Below, in pieces: positions 40,201 through 52,200 of a stretch of 64,000 nucleotides of DNA (the first letter of the stretch is position 1; each line of letters opens with the position of its first letter). The DNA is taken from NCBI RefSeq assembly GCF_026914265.1, contig NC_069125.1, forward strand, positions 68,960,046 through 69,024,045, in the 5' to 3' direction. Source of the DNA: Mya arenaria (lineage: Eukaryota; Mollusca; Bivalvia; Myida; Myidae). The notes under the pieces are model-generated. The model had not been told where the DNA came from, searched no databases, and saw nothing but the letters and a program-made list of their open reading frames with translations. The translations under genes and the position numbers were made by a program.

Positions 40201-41230
40201 CTTTTTTATTATCAGATGTTATTTTTTACAGTAAATTATTATGTTCTGTATTTTTTCGCAAACACATAGATCAGTCATCGCAATAAGACTAAGAGCTAAT
40301 GTAGACCACTGGATAAATGTATGTAATATGATTTCCTTTTTTAAACATGGAAGTAGATGAGGAAAACAGTATGCCTATGGAATACCTGCCTAACTTGTGG
40401 TTCATTTTAGCCTAGTAATGATCTAAGGCCTTAAAAAATCAGAGTTAAAATCAAAAGCTATTCTTAGTTCATGTTTAAATATTATTATAGTAACCAACAA
40501 TAAATTCATTTCGACTTCAGTAAGGTAGAGTAGCGACTAAGTTTTTCAAAAAGATTTAAGTCAAGTCAAAACAGCAAAGAAATTCGTGAATGCTTCACAC
40601 AACAATTTGGTATAGTGTGTTTCAAATAATTTACACATTGTTTTTAATTGTAATCAACACAAATGGATCTAATGGCAAGCAACTACTATAATTAGCAAAT
40701 TAGATTTTTTTCTCTAAGGTCTAAAAAAAAGAAGGAAGGTTTAAGGGTCTTTGCTTTGACTGCCGTAAAAACAGGTATTTTTGGTAGACATGAAGATAAT
40801 TATATTATTTTTAATACTACATTGGGGATATAAAATATAACTTAAGTGTATTACTGTACTGAATTGCTTAATCCAAAAATGAGGACTGACTCTCGAAACT
40901 ACGCTGACAAGTTTTCCAATTAATTTCAAATTAACAATGTCTGATTTACCAGTTTTGATCCATCTAAAGCTAATTTGAGGGGTTCAAATGATTGACATGT
41001 CATCATCCATTTATCAAAAATCATCATTAAAGAATATTCGGTTTGATAATCATTATTAGTATTGTAAATTTACGAATTACATACTGAATGAGTCAGACTC
41101 TTCAGCAATCAGTGTCAACAAGAGTAAAATACACAAAAAAGTTCAGAACTGAAAGAAAATTGACATGAATACCCGTAGCTCCACAATCGGCACACTGATC
41201 GCCGGCTGTTCTAACTTTTCCTCTCGACAT
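16211..41230 (-). CDS. GIT: ARF GTPase-activating protein GIT (GIT1/GIT2 orthologue), complete, 19 exons, 780 aa
   Basis: GIT proteins inactivate Arf small GTPases and bind PIX and paxillin, scaffolding focal adhesions and receptor endocytosis. Exons: 41230-41173, 34240-34107, 33372-33263, 32520-32421, 30977-30891, 30396-30266, 30078-29984, 27576-27479, 27055-26885, 26524-26401, 22504-22308, 21481-21437, 21201-21052, 18437-18216, 18030-17962, 17688-17558, 17110-16961, 16662-16599, 16417-16211. Phases agree throughout. The ArfGAP zinc finger is C13-x2-C16-x16-C33-x2-C36, with the arginine finger at R41. Ankyrin repeats span about 134-230 (TPIEYA-type helices), the Spa2-homology repeats about 265-370, the conserved YDSVASDEDY is at 397-406, a coiled coil covers about 460-520, and the paxillin-binding four-helix domain about 655-780, ending AKQLVTLFQ. 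Length fits human GIT1/2 (about 760). The start is supported by the family's MSR opening. It is divergent from ANKRD13. Whether it predates the GIT1/GIT2 split is an inference. Confidence 0.95.
18525..20644. repeat. 20-bp minisatellite, about 106 copies, in GIT intron 13
   Basis: The unit is TGACAGCGCTGCTTGCTATG with variants. From 18590 to about 18840 two unit types alternate, giving a 40-bp period. From 19501 to about 20160 a seven-unit (140-bp) higher-order block repeats, with a 100-bp (five-unit) version at 19781-19880. The array starts about 88 bases upstream of the exon 14 acceptor (18437). The 20-bp period is not a multiple of three, so it is not coding. Confidence 0.97.
22505..26400. 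other. GIT intron 10 (3.9 kb), no gene seen
   Basis: This is AT-rich intron with no exon-like open stretches on either strand. Around 24219-24300 a short direct repeat begins CTGTCTCATCATRG. A small CpG-rich island containing several ATCG motifs lies at 26205-26282. Confidence 0.6.
29180..29900. repeat. Degenerate tandem repeat, about 175-bp period, in GIT intron 7
   Basis: The motif AGAATTTCTAAG and surrounding sequence recur near 29217, 29347, 29527 and 29698, with shared blocks such as GTTTCAATGCAATA and TTACATGCAAA. Copies are diverged. The style resembles common bivalve intron repeats. The rest of intron 7 (27577-29179) shows nothing I can name. Confidence 0.7.
31141..32240. repeat. 55-bp minisatellite, 20 copies, in GIT intron 4
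   Basis: The unit begins AAGCCAGAGTTATGGGCC and continues TGCTGTACATAAGCC, TATTGTCCCTGGTAACATTTG. Spacing is an exact 55 bases across the array with little length variation. Variants (GCCATG/GCCTTG, AAATCC/AAGCC, ATATG/ATTTG) are interspersed, suggesting a higher-order pattern. Apparent short reading frames inside it have no support as genes. Confidence 0.95.
33818..33980. repeat. 54-bp tandem repeat, three copies, in GIT intron 2
   Basis: Copies begin GGCTTGAATGTTTGGCATTG at 33818, 33872 and 33926 and are nearly identical. They lie about 130 bases from the donor of exon 2. Confidence 0.9.
34241..38069. other. GIT intron 1, exon-2-proximal part, no gene seen
   Basis: Long AT-rich intron. 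Related blocks containing TTTGCCAATGGGGG and TTTGCCCCTTG lie at about 34912-34940 and 35686-35720, flanking roughly 800 bases, and may be the ends of an old inserted element. No protein domain is recognisable in the short open frames here. Confidence 0.5.
38070..39252. mobile_element. DNA transposon-like element with 22-bp terminal inverted repeats
   Basis: The left end at 38070-38091 begins TATTATATCATGCATAGGAC and the right end at 39231-39252 is its exact reverse complement. Inside, a direct repeat (GCCTGCGTCC...CTATGCTA) lies near both ends. No transposase is recognisable, so it is a non-autonomous or decayed copy of 1183 bases in GIT intron 1. The superfamily is not assigned because the outermost TA-rich bases make the target duplication ambiguous. 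Confidence 0.75.
39302..40095. mobile_element. Short inverted-repeat element (MITE-like), ends CCCCCATCACAC
   Basis: The left end is CCCCCATCACAC at 39302-39313 and the right end is its complement GTGTGATGGGGG at 40084-40095. Adjacent bases are imperfectly paired. The interior carries repeated GGACGTAGT-like boxes in both orientations (for example 39351 and 39986, and the complement ACTACGTCC at 39329), so the element could fold back on itself. No coding capacity and no clear target-site duplication were seen. It sits 49 bases from the preceding element. Confidence 0.68.
40096..41172. other. GIT intron 1, exon-1-proximal part, no gene seen
   Basis: AT-rich intron downstream of the short first coding exon. 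Nothing recognisable. Confidence 0.55.
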
Positions 41231-43281
41231 GTGCTCATATATTCCGTGAATATCACAAATTAAGAGAAAAGAAAGCTAATTGACAGTCGATCCCTTTCAT
41301 CCTCTGAAACTTAATTTGTAGGCGTTGATTCGAATTTTGATTTAGAAAATCAAAATACTTCACAATAAATGTGTAACATAATTGAGGAATTATAAAACAC
41401 TATTAGATTGAACAATGCAATATATTTCGTCTGTTTTCATAAAAAATAATCAACATTTTCTAAATATTGAGCTGATATAAAATATAGGTTACATTATACT
41501 ATTTCCGTCATTGTCGAACGTCATTGCGTAACGCTCATTAGAGCATTCGGAACGGGTCACGGACACTACGGACCATGGACATTACGGACCAGACATTACG
41601 GACCAGATTTAGGGACATTACGGACCATCTTCAGAAACTTACGGACCATCATTTATAATGTTTTTAAACATTTTTTTTTAATTTATTCACTCATTGGTCT
41701 TAAATTTGTTAATAAATACATGATTATTAGTGCTCAGTATGACAATGATCTTTAATGTAACTGAAAAATCCCATGAAATTCCAATGTTAAACATCAATGT
41801 ATTTTTCAAAAACAACCTCGGATGTATGCCGGTAGTCAGTTGAAGTAGTTCGTATTTTTTTTAAATTATATCGTTAATTTAATTTAGTGTTTTAGAGTTG
41901 TGTTAATTGATCTAAGTTTAAATTGATTACCAGTGAAGTGTATTATTGCAAACATTATTAAGATTTTCAAGAGTAAAGACATAAAGTTTAACTGCTAAAT
42001 AAAATTACTACGCGATCTACTTGCAGCGGACTTCTTTTTGAGTATGTAAACCGTCCAAATACATCCATTTTGAAAAAAATGGCCGAGGCGCTCCAAATGT
42101 CATTAGAGTGGACATAATTCAATCGGAACATGTTCGGCCTTTTCAAAAGCTTCCTCGAGATGGTCGAATAATAGGGCATGTAATTTACAGCAGACAAAAT
42201 AGTTTAGGAATAATACACTCTGCGGCAATGAATTTTTCCAGTGTGATGGCGGAAAATAAAACCATGTAATCTGGGGTCGGTTGTGAGCCTCGTCCGCATT
42301 TTTCCACATAAGCATACCGTGTTTTTGTAAAAAAAAGTTATTGACTATATATTTATATATCTCATTGACAAATGTTTATTGAACCAAGGTTTGATGTAGG
42401 CTGAGGCGTAAATTAGGGCCGTAAGCTAATGACCTGTTCCCGTCCCTGAGCACCGAAATTAAGAGAGAGGTTTGGGGGTACTCCCGCCAGAAAATTTTAA
42501 CACAATTTCTACCTAAAGTTGGTGAGTTTGGGGCGCACTTTATGACTTTCCTTTTCGTATGTTGAAATAAAAAGTAAAATTGGGGATTGGGTGGGGGTGG
42601 GTTCGCATATCTTTGAGAGTAGGATTGTGAAACATGGAGTTAAATCCAGAAAACAAACGTTTTTTTTGTGTGAAGCAGTCATTGATAACGTCGCCCTGTA
42701 AGTAATAATTTATTGGTAAAAAAACCCTTCAAAATATCTTATTATTTTATTCAATATTCTTATTCTGTTTATGACAGGTGCACATTGATAAACTATTATG
42801 ACTGCTATTATACGGACGCGTGTCAGATATTAGCACCTCTCCCTCGTTAAGAACATATATATGGTCTAATTCAGTCCATTACTATTCCCGGCATCCATTC
42901 CCACAACGTCTGCGGAGTGTGATTTTTTCCTTTCAGTGCAGTACTATTCTGCTTGTCAGGGTAGATCACTGCGTAGGAGATTGCCATTCCCCGGTTTCCA
43001 ACATTCCAAAAAAAGAACCGCGTTTTCGCATTTTAATGTCGTTATGCGTTGAAGATACTTTTAATTTTCACGGTAAAATTCTTTTACAAACATACATATT
43101 TAAAATTATTCACCTTGTGGAACAACACTATGAACAGTATTGCAATATTTGTTATAATGTTTATTGTTGATATTTTACGACATCAATTTCCCTGCCATAA
43201 AACGTTCAGGAAGAAAAAAATGAGTCAAATCTTATTTACAAATCTGTAAACCAAGAAGCTTTCGATCTGTTTAGCAAAATC
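41231..43281. promoter_or_regulatory. Shared upstream region between divergent GIT and ANKRD13 genes
   Basis: The two start codons face away from each other across 2051 bases, so both promoters and 5' UTRs must lie here unless non-coding first exons exist elsewhere. A short tandem repeat is at 41554-41650. A segment at about 42400-42540 (GGTTTGGGGGTACTCCCGCC box) looks like repeat-derived sequence. No transcription start can be fixed from sequence alone. Confidence 0.5.
41554..41650. repeat. Five-copy ACATTACGGACCA repeat upstream of GIT
   Basis: Five related boxes (GACACTACGGACCA, GACATTACGGACCA, GACATTACGGACCA, GACATTACGGACCA, AACTTACGGACCA) lie within 97 bases, 324 bases upstream of the GIT start codon. 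Spacing is irregular (15 to 28 bases), which is unlike a simple minisatellite. Confidence 0.8.
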
Positions 43282-46200
43282 ATGTCTCTTTCTTACATAA
43301 AAGAAGACTATCCTTTGCATTTAAGTGTATGGAATAACAGTTTCAGCAACTTGGATAATGAGTTGCAAAGTGGAGAGGTAAATAAACAACAAAAACTTTC
43401 ACTAGATCACTTATATTTATAAATATCATACTTTTTCAGGCGATACTATTTCGCAGTCTCTCTTTGTAAAGTTCCTGTCTCATAATTCCCGGTTCATGAC
43501 TTATGGCCTTATACCACAATTCATGTTGTTGTTTTTTTAAGTTACCAAACATGTAGTCCAAATAATTGTATGTTGACAGATTTTTTTAGATTTTTGATAT
43601 GGCAAATCCTTCACTTACAAATTGTTTAGTATCAAAAGTGGGTAGTTGTTCCGATCAGGATTCAGGGTTAAAGCATATAGCGTCTATAAAATATCATAAA
43701 AACAAGAAATATTACCAGATAATGTTATTTTACATTAGTTCCGTACACAAAAAATAAATATCCAACTTATAATTATGAGTTTGACCGCTTTTCTTCATTT
43801 CATTCTGTCAAAACATAACGATATATACATGAAGGGCACCTGCAAGGCTTCAGGGCACAGTTTTAAATCGCTCCGAACATTTCGGCCATGGCCGAGTTGT
43901 TACGATTGTGCAACGAGGTCTATCTCGAAGCTTTGTCGGAGGAGGCCGAGTTATTACGATTGTATCGAGTTGTTCCCCTTCGCATAATTGTTTTCTGTGT
44001 CAGTCAACTTTCGTTTTATTGGAAAGGTAAACAACTTGTTTTAATGCATTAAATGCTTGTTTAGTGCAAAATAACATTTCACTTACATGGTAAAATATGA
44101 ATATAACTCTTTATGATCAATTTCAACCATAAAATACTTCACTTAAAACAATTTCAATATTTTTAAAACACCCCCGTTTTTTGCACATTCCCGTTTAGAC
44201 GTTAGGGATTGGAAGAATCCAGTATTACACGTCTATTATTTTGGACTAACCAAACATGATGAATAAAATCTCATAATGGAAACCGTGTTGAATTTGAAAG
44301 ATAAGTGAAAAAAACGATATTTCTACCTCATGTTATGATAGTTGATCACTGATTTTTTTTTAGCATTCACCAGTCATTTAATATTTTTGTGTCCTCAGCT
44401 ATTAAACACATGGTTACAATCTAGTCTAAAATAATAGACGTGTTATACGGGATTCTTCCAATCCCTAACGTCAACAGATTTTGAAAAACAGACACCCCAG
44501 TAAGAGATTGCATAAATGACCTGGGAAAGGCCCTGTAGTATACGGTGGTGGAAATTAGCACAAGCCCTCAAGCCAGAGATTAGTGAAATGCCTGTTAATG
44601 TTATCCATTAAGAATAAAATTCAGATTATATCCATTTGTTTTTTTCGAATGTGTTTATGTTTTTTGTCAATCACCATCTACAATAATGAAAAAAATAAGT
44701 TTTCTCTGTATTTGTATATGACGATAGTCGCGATTCATCTTGGTAATTTCTTTGATTTAGTAACTGTTGCCAATCTTCAGTTTTCTTCAATTTCCACTCT
44801 ACTATTTTAAATTCAACTCAAAATGTGGAACTCTTATTAGATGCTTTCAGTATATGAAGTTGAAACAAGTTCAGCAAGATATTAATAATTGAATTATGGG
44901 CCCATACTATATTCATATTTGCTTGTTGTTGATTGCTTGTTGTTGATTTTTGTTAGATTTTTTTGTGTTGTTGGCTCAGATTGTGCTGAAAAAACAACAC
45001 CCCAAATATTTATCTTTTCAAAGAGGTTGTTTCCTATTCAGTTATTCAGACAGCCTGCACATCTTGTTTGCCATAAATTTAAGTATTACAATTATAGAGT
45101 CATGGAAGATAAAAATAAGTGCCAACTTGTTGGACAAGAAGTTCTGTGTTCAATTCTCTGTCAGGTTGTGATGTTCTTTCTTTTGATTTTACTGACCCAT
45201 ATCTATAACATTTTCCAGCATGACATAGAAAAGCTTGATCCTCGAGGACGTACGCCCCTGCACCTTGCTGTGAGTCTCGGCAACATTGAGAGTGCACGTG
45301 TGCTGCTGAGACACGGAGCTGATGCCAATATTGAAAACAAGGGTTACTGGTCAGGTAAAGATGCCATTGATCAATCAAGTGATGTGACTGTGTGCATGTA
45401 TTTAATTTTGAAACTTTGTAACAATCTTTAGATAATTAAAAAGGATATTTATCTTCGACCTGTTCTCTTGCATGCCTTACACATGGTCTGTTGACTGATG
45501 TTCATGATTTATTAAATAAATTTTTGCTTTGCGAATAATAAATGTAGGACAATAAAATTTAAAATAAATGATGGTCTTAAAAATGATTATTACGTGACCT
45601 GTCAGTCAAGCTAGCTGCTCAATAACCGATTGACCAATCACCCTCCAGATAAGGCTGGGCTTATCAGTTGCTATCCGGCTATCTGCACTTAACAACAGTA
45701 GTGTAATTAAGCTGTTTTCTATATGTATGTAATACAAAATGGCTCCTTCATAACTGAGAGAAAGTTTAGACATGTAAGGAAAGTCAAAGTACTGATGACA
45801 TTTCCCCATAAAGCTGCTTTTTTACAGAGTGACGATTTTGACAATTTGTTTTTAAAGCCAATTTTTGTTTAAATGTCTGAAAACCAGTTATAAAAATGCT
45901 GACAATAGATCAGATTTAGATCTGTTGACAATAGATCACAGTTTTTCACATTTATTTTTTAAATTGATGTTTAATGGCTTTAATGTGCGTAAAGTGTTAA
46001 ATCTGAAGCATATGCATTCGTTTAAGTTTGTTTAATATCACATAACTTCTGATCACAAATAGTATATAATCATATAGATAGATAAAAACAATCATCTTTG
46101 TAAATGAAGCAAATCAAAGTATAAAACATTGATTATGACTATGATCATTTGTAACTTTGTTACTTGTTATAAAAGTTTTGCGTTTCATTTAATATGGATA

Positions 46201-49200
46201 TTTATACATTGAAAGAAGCATTAAGGTAATTATATCAATAATTATAATTCATTCAACTTGTATTAAACAAGCGATTGTTAATGGAGAAAGGAAGAAAAAC
46301 AGTGAAACCCATTGTGTTTTGACATTTGTTCTGAACAATCATCAATTTTTTGTTGACTTTCGTAAAAGAAATTATTTTAAAAAAGCTACTGCCTTTCTAC
46401 TGTAACAAAATTCAGTTAAAGTTTAGACATAAACTTATTTCAACATGAATCATACATTGCATCAAGCTAATAATATTGAACTAATGATATACTTGCTTTA
46501 ATTGTAATGTTTTACCACGTTCCATGCTTTTATCTGATTGTCAAGTATAAATTCTGTGTGATTATCATCTGCTTCTGCATACTTGTCTGAGGGCCCTTGC
46601 CAGGGTTCATGCGTAGCCTTTTTTGATCTTGATGTGGTGTCAATTAAGTAGGCAGATGGCAAGAATATGCATTACATTTAGTTAAAAAAAAACATATTTG
46701 ATATTATTCAGCAAGATACTTATGTCTGCAAAAATCTGAGGTTAAACTTACAATTAAACAACACATTCTTCCAATGAAGTATATCATGTACACTATCACC
46801 TGTTGTGAATGATGCAGTACTCCATGAGGCCACAGCTGCGGGGGACCCAGAGTTAGTCCAGCTCATCCTGAAGCATAGAGACCACCAGAGGTTCACAAAA
46901 CGCTCTGTCGGTGTCCCTGAACTCCTGCAGAAACTCAAAGAGGTACACTAAACAGAAAAAGGCTGTTTCTAGGCTTTATGCCTTTTTTTTTTTATTTAAA
47001 ATAGCAATATCAGTGTTGTTTTTCTAACTATTTCTCGGAATGGCCTTTCTGATTGAGAAAAAATGCATCATTTTTTACTAAAATTTAACTTTAATTGGGA
47101 TTTTTTATTTTACCTAGAAATGCAAAAGAATGCTTTAGAAATAGATATAATAGGTAAAAGAATGTGATCATATAAGTTTTCTCAAGAATACCACTATTCT
47201 TTCATACAGAAATGGTTTCAGCCCGTATGTATTTGTAAACGAAAACCAGTTAATATAATATGACAAAGTTTTTTTTATGAAATTTGCTTATTAATTGCTT
47301 TCTTCCGTGAACTCACAATTGATACACAATATATTAACTATTTCAGTCCCCGGATTTCTATGTGGAAATGAAGTGGGAATTTGCAAGTTGGGGTAGGTAG
47401 AAAGACAGTTTTTTTTTTAATGAATTATTTGATCAGCAGGTAGAATAAAAAAGAGAAAACATATACTTCTATCTAATTTGGATTACTATTTCAGCTTGTT
47501 TGTTTAATGGATGAAACAAGAGGGGTTTATTTTTTTTTAAGCCTGCTTGATTACATATACATATATATATATATAATTATTACTGAAAGACACAGTGCAT
47601 CCCCACGATATACAAATTAAGGAATAATTGGTCCTCATGAAAGTCAATGACTGTAGGACAGGAGATGTGAGCCAAATGAATGACTGTTTTTGTGATAGCC
47701 ATGGTGTCTTTATCAACAGAGTAGTTGGGAGCATTGTGCAAAAAATTGGCCATAACTAAACAATTGTTCAAGGTATTCAAATAAAATCTAGTGCATATGT
47801 TACAAGAGACAATATGCACATAACTCCGGCTTAAATAATTATTGAGTTATGACCCTTGTTTAACTGATAAAAACAAGAACAGATGAGTGCTAGTGTTTAC
47901 TCTGGCACTCTTCTTTAATTGTACAATTTGATGAGAAAAATTACATGCTGCATTAGCCATTACTTTGTTGATGTGTTATGATGACAAAATCAAGTGTCCA
48001 GCAAGCTTAGGAGGTTCAAAATAATTAAGATATTGAAAGCTCATTTGCAGTTTGAAACGCCATTTTTATTTTTTTCAGTTCCACTGGTATCCAGAATGTG
48101 CCCCAGTGACACATACAAGGTGTACAAGTCAGGTATGGTCTCACTCTAGTTCATCATTAGACAACGTTTTTCAGCATTGCATTTTTGGATAATGCAGTCA
48201 TCGTGTCTAAACTGTTCAGTATTACTGCAGTCTGCTGTCATTGTGGTTCATTTTGATGTTTAAGCTCTTTTCAAAATCCTGGACTGAAATACATAAACTG
48301 GTAGTATGGTTAATAATGATTTCTCCATTTTGCAAATAAAATTCAAAGTAACCATATTTTTAAATGCTCCCATATTACTGAAATTATGCTAAAAAATGAT
48401 ACCTGTTCAGGTAAACTAGAAATTATTTAAGTATCTGATCTAACAGACTGTAATGACTAACTGCCTAGGATTGTGTGTTGCAGGTTCAAATGTGCGAATT
48501 GACACAACCCTTCTGGGCTTTGACAACACCAGCTGGCAGAGAGGCAGACGTAGCTACGTCTTCAAAGGAACAGGTAATTTTAGCAGTTAAAATCGGGCCA
48601 TGCTTCTTATTTAAAATAACGAGAGGTACAATCATACATAACTACATTTTAGCATGTCTTTTTGCAGTATGAAAGAGGTTGAAGTATTGTTATTGCACTA
48701 GTGATGTTAGTAGGATTAGCTGAAAAATATGTAATGTTTGTCACATACCAGCAAATAATGATCCATTTGACTATGATAGTTCAATAAATTATTATTCGGA
48801 CTATGTCACATGTTACATAAGGAGATCATTCATGTTTGTTTTCTGCCCCCTGCTTTACTACAGGCAACTCGGCGACGATGATGGAGATAGACCACGATAA
48901 TCAAGAGGTGTTTCTGGAGACGATGCAGCTGCAGGTTGACCCGCCAGAAATCGACTCCATGCAGCCATCTCCCGAGGCTGTAGCTGCTAGGCTTACCTCC
49001 CCTGTTGTCACAACGTACCTTGATACAGAAAAAATTGCCTTTGAGAGGTATTGACATTCACTAAGATAGACAAAGGTTATTTATAGGGATGCAAACAAAT
49101 ATTTGAATATTCGATCGAACGTTTGATATTGGAATGTCAAAATCAGTATTTGAATGTTTTTTGTTTGATATTTTTTTACACCTTTGCCTGACACTGTTTT

Positions 49201-52200
49201 GTATATATTAGCCTGTCTTGTTTTTACAACGATTTATCCCTAATGCCAGAGGCGTGAACGTGATGTCATTATACACGCGTCATATGTTAATCAGGGACAT
49301 TTTGTCGGGACTATAAACGGTACCCGAAATTTTTGTATTAGACAAGTGACATCAAACAAGTTTCAATTATTTTCGGTAAATTTTAATGACCATGCCAATA
49401 AAGGATAAACAAAATCAACCGTCAAAGTGGTGTAATGGCTGCCAATTAAGCTTTGCAATATTGCTCAAAACGCCGCAATGATATGATTGACATGTGCTAG
49501 TCATGTGCTCTTAACTATTTTCCATGTTTCATTATAACATCAGCGCTTTGAAATGTAACTGTATGGAGCATTTTAGGACATTGTTGTACAATAGATGAGT
49601 AAAATATTCAGGGTAATTTTCGTTTAATTATTTAAATAATTCCTGAGTAGTTTTTTTTTTCCATAGTTATATTTAGTAGAGATCAATCCCAGATTGAGGC
49701 TGCGCGTCCTACAGAATTACCATCCGTTGGTGCATCATGACATTCAACGGGGAATTCATGATCATGGCCTTGTTAACAAATATGAATGGTGTGGAATTTA
49801 ATTATTTGGGATTTTTGTTTGTTCAAAATCTATTGCTTTTTGTTGGATTTATTTAGTCTAATTTTGGCGAAAATAAGGGTCTCGTGTATTCCGGTTATAT
49901 CAAAGTCCCCGGCTAATACTGTAGCGAACAATAACATTAGTTTACTACATTTCTTAAATATTCATTTTGGTTATCAAATATTCAAATATTCGATCCAATG
50001 AATTACCGAATACGCGAATATCAATTTTGCCATTCGTTTGCATCCCTAGTTATTTTTTTAATAGCAGAAAATAAATACTGAGTGGTTTATTTTTTTCTGA
50101 GAACTCTATTTGTACATTTAGTAAAAAGTTGAGGAAAACTGCAATCCTATATTCATCTGATAATCTTATTAACAGATTAAGACTGAATGTTTATTTTAAA
50201 TCCATATTTTAATAAAACATGGAAGTTATGGATGTTTCAAATTTTCATAAAACTTCTTGAATTTTGATAATGTAGAAAGCCTTTTTGACCTCAATTGATA
50301 GTGTTTCCTTTTGTATTTGTCTCTGAAAAATATAATTTATTTTTGGTTGTATTTCAAATGTTTATAACAGAAGTAATATTCTATGTACCTATTGAACTCA
50401 GAAACAAGTCTGGCATTTGGGGCTGGCGAAGTGACAGATCAGAAACTGTTAGTGGAAGAGATGCTAAGGTAAGCTTAATGTAAAAATAATTGTCTCAAGT
50501 GCATCTAGCAGTATGGGAAGTTCAAACAAACAAAAACATTAAACTATTCATTGTAATGCCTGTGTGTGCTGAGGGCTATTCCATTTAAACATATAAACAT
50601 ATAACCAAGGCAATTTTTTCATCATATATGGTAGGGTGTCTTTTTCACTAATTTGCATCTGTAGGTGGTTGCCAAATTGGGAAAATTGCTTCTGATGAGG
50701 GGTGTCGAAATTTAAAAATTAAATCGCATATGACGTAAGGGTGAAAATCCCTTCAGACCGATCTAACAGTTAATTCGTGTTACCTCCCTTGAATTGTTTA
50801 TACTTTGCGGAATACTTCTGTTTTGTTCCTTGATAGCAACTTCTCAATATACCATAATCCTTTGCGGCATAGGAACTTCCGGTTTCTTTTCGGGTTGAAA
50901 TGAAGTCTAATAACAACGCTAAAATCGGATAAATTACCACCCCAGGTTTGTTATGAATTATATTTTCTCATTATATATGGCATTTCAATGAGTTTATAAT
51001 ACATCATAGAGATATGATATGCATATCGCTTGACAAACTACCTAGACAGGAGGTTGTGGTGGGTGGGGTAAACTGTTCAAAAAAATATATGCTGTTCCTA
51101 ATCTTATTTGATTATTGTTGTTGTTGATTTTAAATCAAATAGACGAAACACTTCTGCAATTATTTTCCCTTCCTTTTTATTTACAGATATGATTCAAATA
51201 TGCTGTTATTATGTTTTGAGAACATTACTTCCATCAATCACCATTAGAATTGGTATGGCTGCTATAGTACACCCAGGACTGCAAGCGGATAGTGATGGAT
51301 AACCAGTGGTGGTCGACAGGCTACTGTTGGTTGGACAGCTATCGTTTATTTGACTGCTATTTTGGTTGGACCATGAGTGTTGGTTAAACACCTATAGATA
51401 GTTGGACTGTAAGTGTTGGTTTGACAACCGTTGTTGGCTGGACTGCTGGATGGACAGCAAGTGTAATGGACAGCTAGTGATGTTTGAACTGCAACTGTTG
51501 GTTGGACAACTATTGTTTCTAGATGGCTATATTTATAGATTGGACCACAAGTGTTGATTCAACAACTATTAAGTGATTGAAAGTGTTGGTTTGACCACAA
51601 GTGTGGACAGCAATTAATAAATAGACCTCTTTTGTTGCACAGATACTGTAAATTGGACAGCGATAATTGGTTGGATTCCCATTCATTGGTTGTGTTTCTC
51701 AGACTGTTTGTTTTATCTTAGCCATGATCATTGAAAGTCATATAATCTGTATAGAATTATAAGTACTTATTACTAAGTGCTTATTTATATTAATATTATT
51801 ACAGGTACAATTATTCAATAATAATATTCATAATGCGCAACATTTTGTTTTATAACTTATAAACAATAATTTTACAAGATCCTTTCAATAAATTACAAAT
51901 CCGTACAACCATGTTGTGTTTGTTTTCCAATTATTTTTTTAAGATAGACACATCAACTTGTTTCAAACATGATAAATATGCCATTTAATTTTGCACATCA
52001 TACAAAGAGTTCATGGCACAAATTATAATATTATTCTTATCAAAATTAATGATATAAGAAGTGTTACAGTTGAATCATTAAATTGTATTTCACATCAATT
52101 TCTAATGCGTCATTAGGTTTGATGAGATCTCTTTGCCACTTTGAAATCAGGGTCAAAGTCCCTTGAAGAAAGTGCTTTTGCCAATTTCTGAGAAAAGGTT

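Noticed and set aside
42440-42490. 5S rRNA-like stretch (GAGCACCGAAATTAAG)
   Set aside because: The resemblance is limited to a few bases. The internal promoter boxes and the rest of the gene are absent.
44889-45431. 180-residue open frame as an independent ankyrin gene
   Set aside because: Only 45219-45354 is coding-like. It is exon 2 of ANKRD13 with proper splice sites and phase; the rest is intron read-through.
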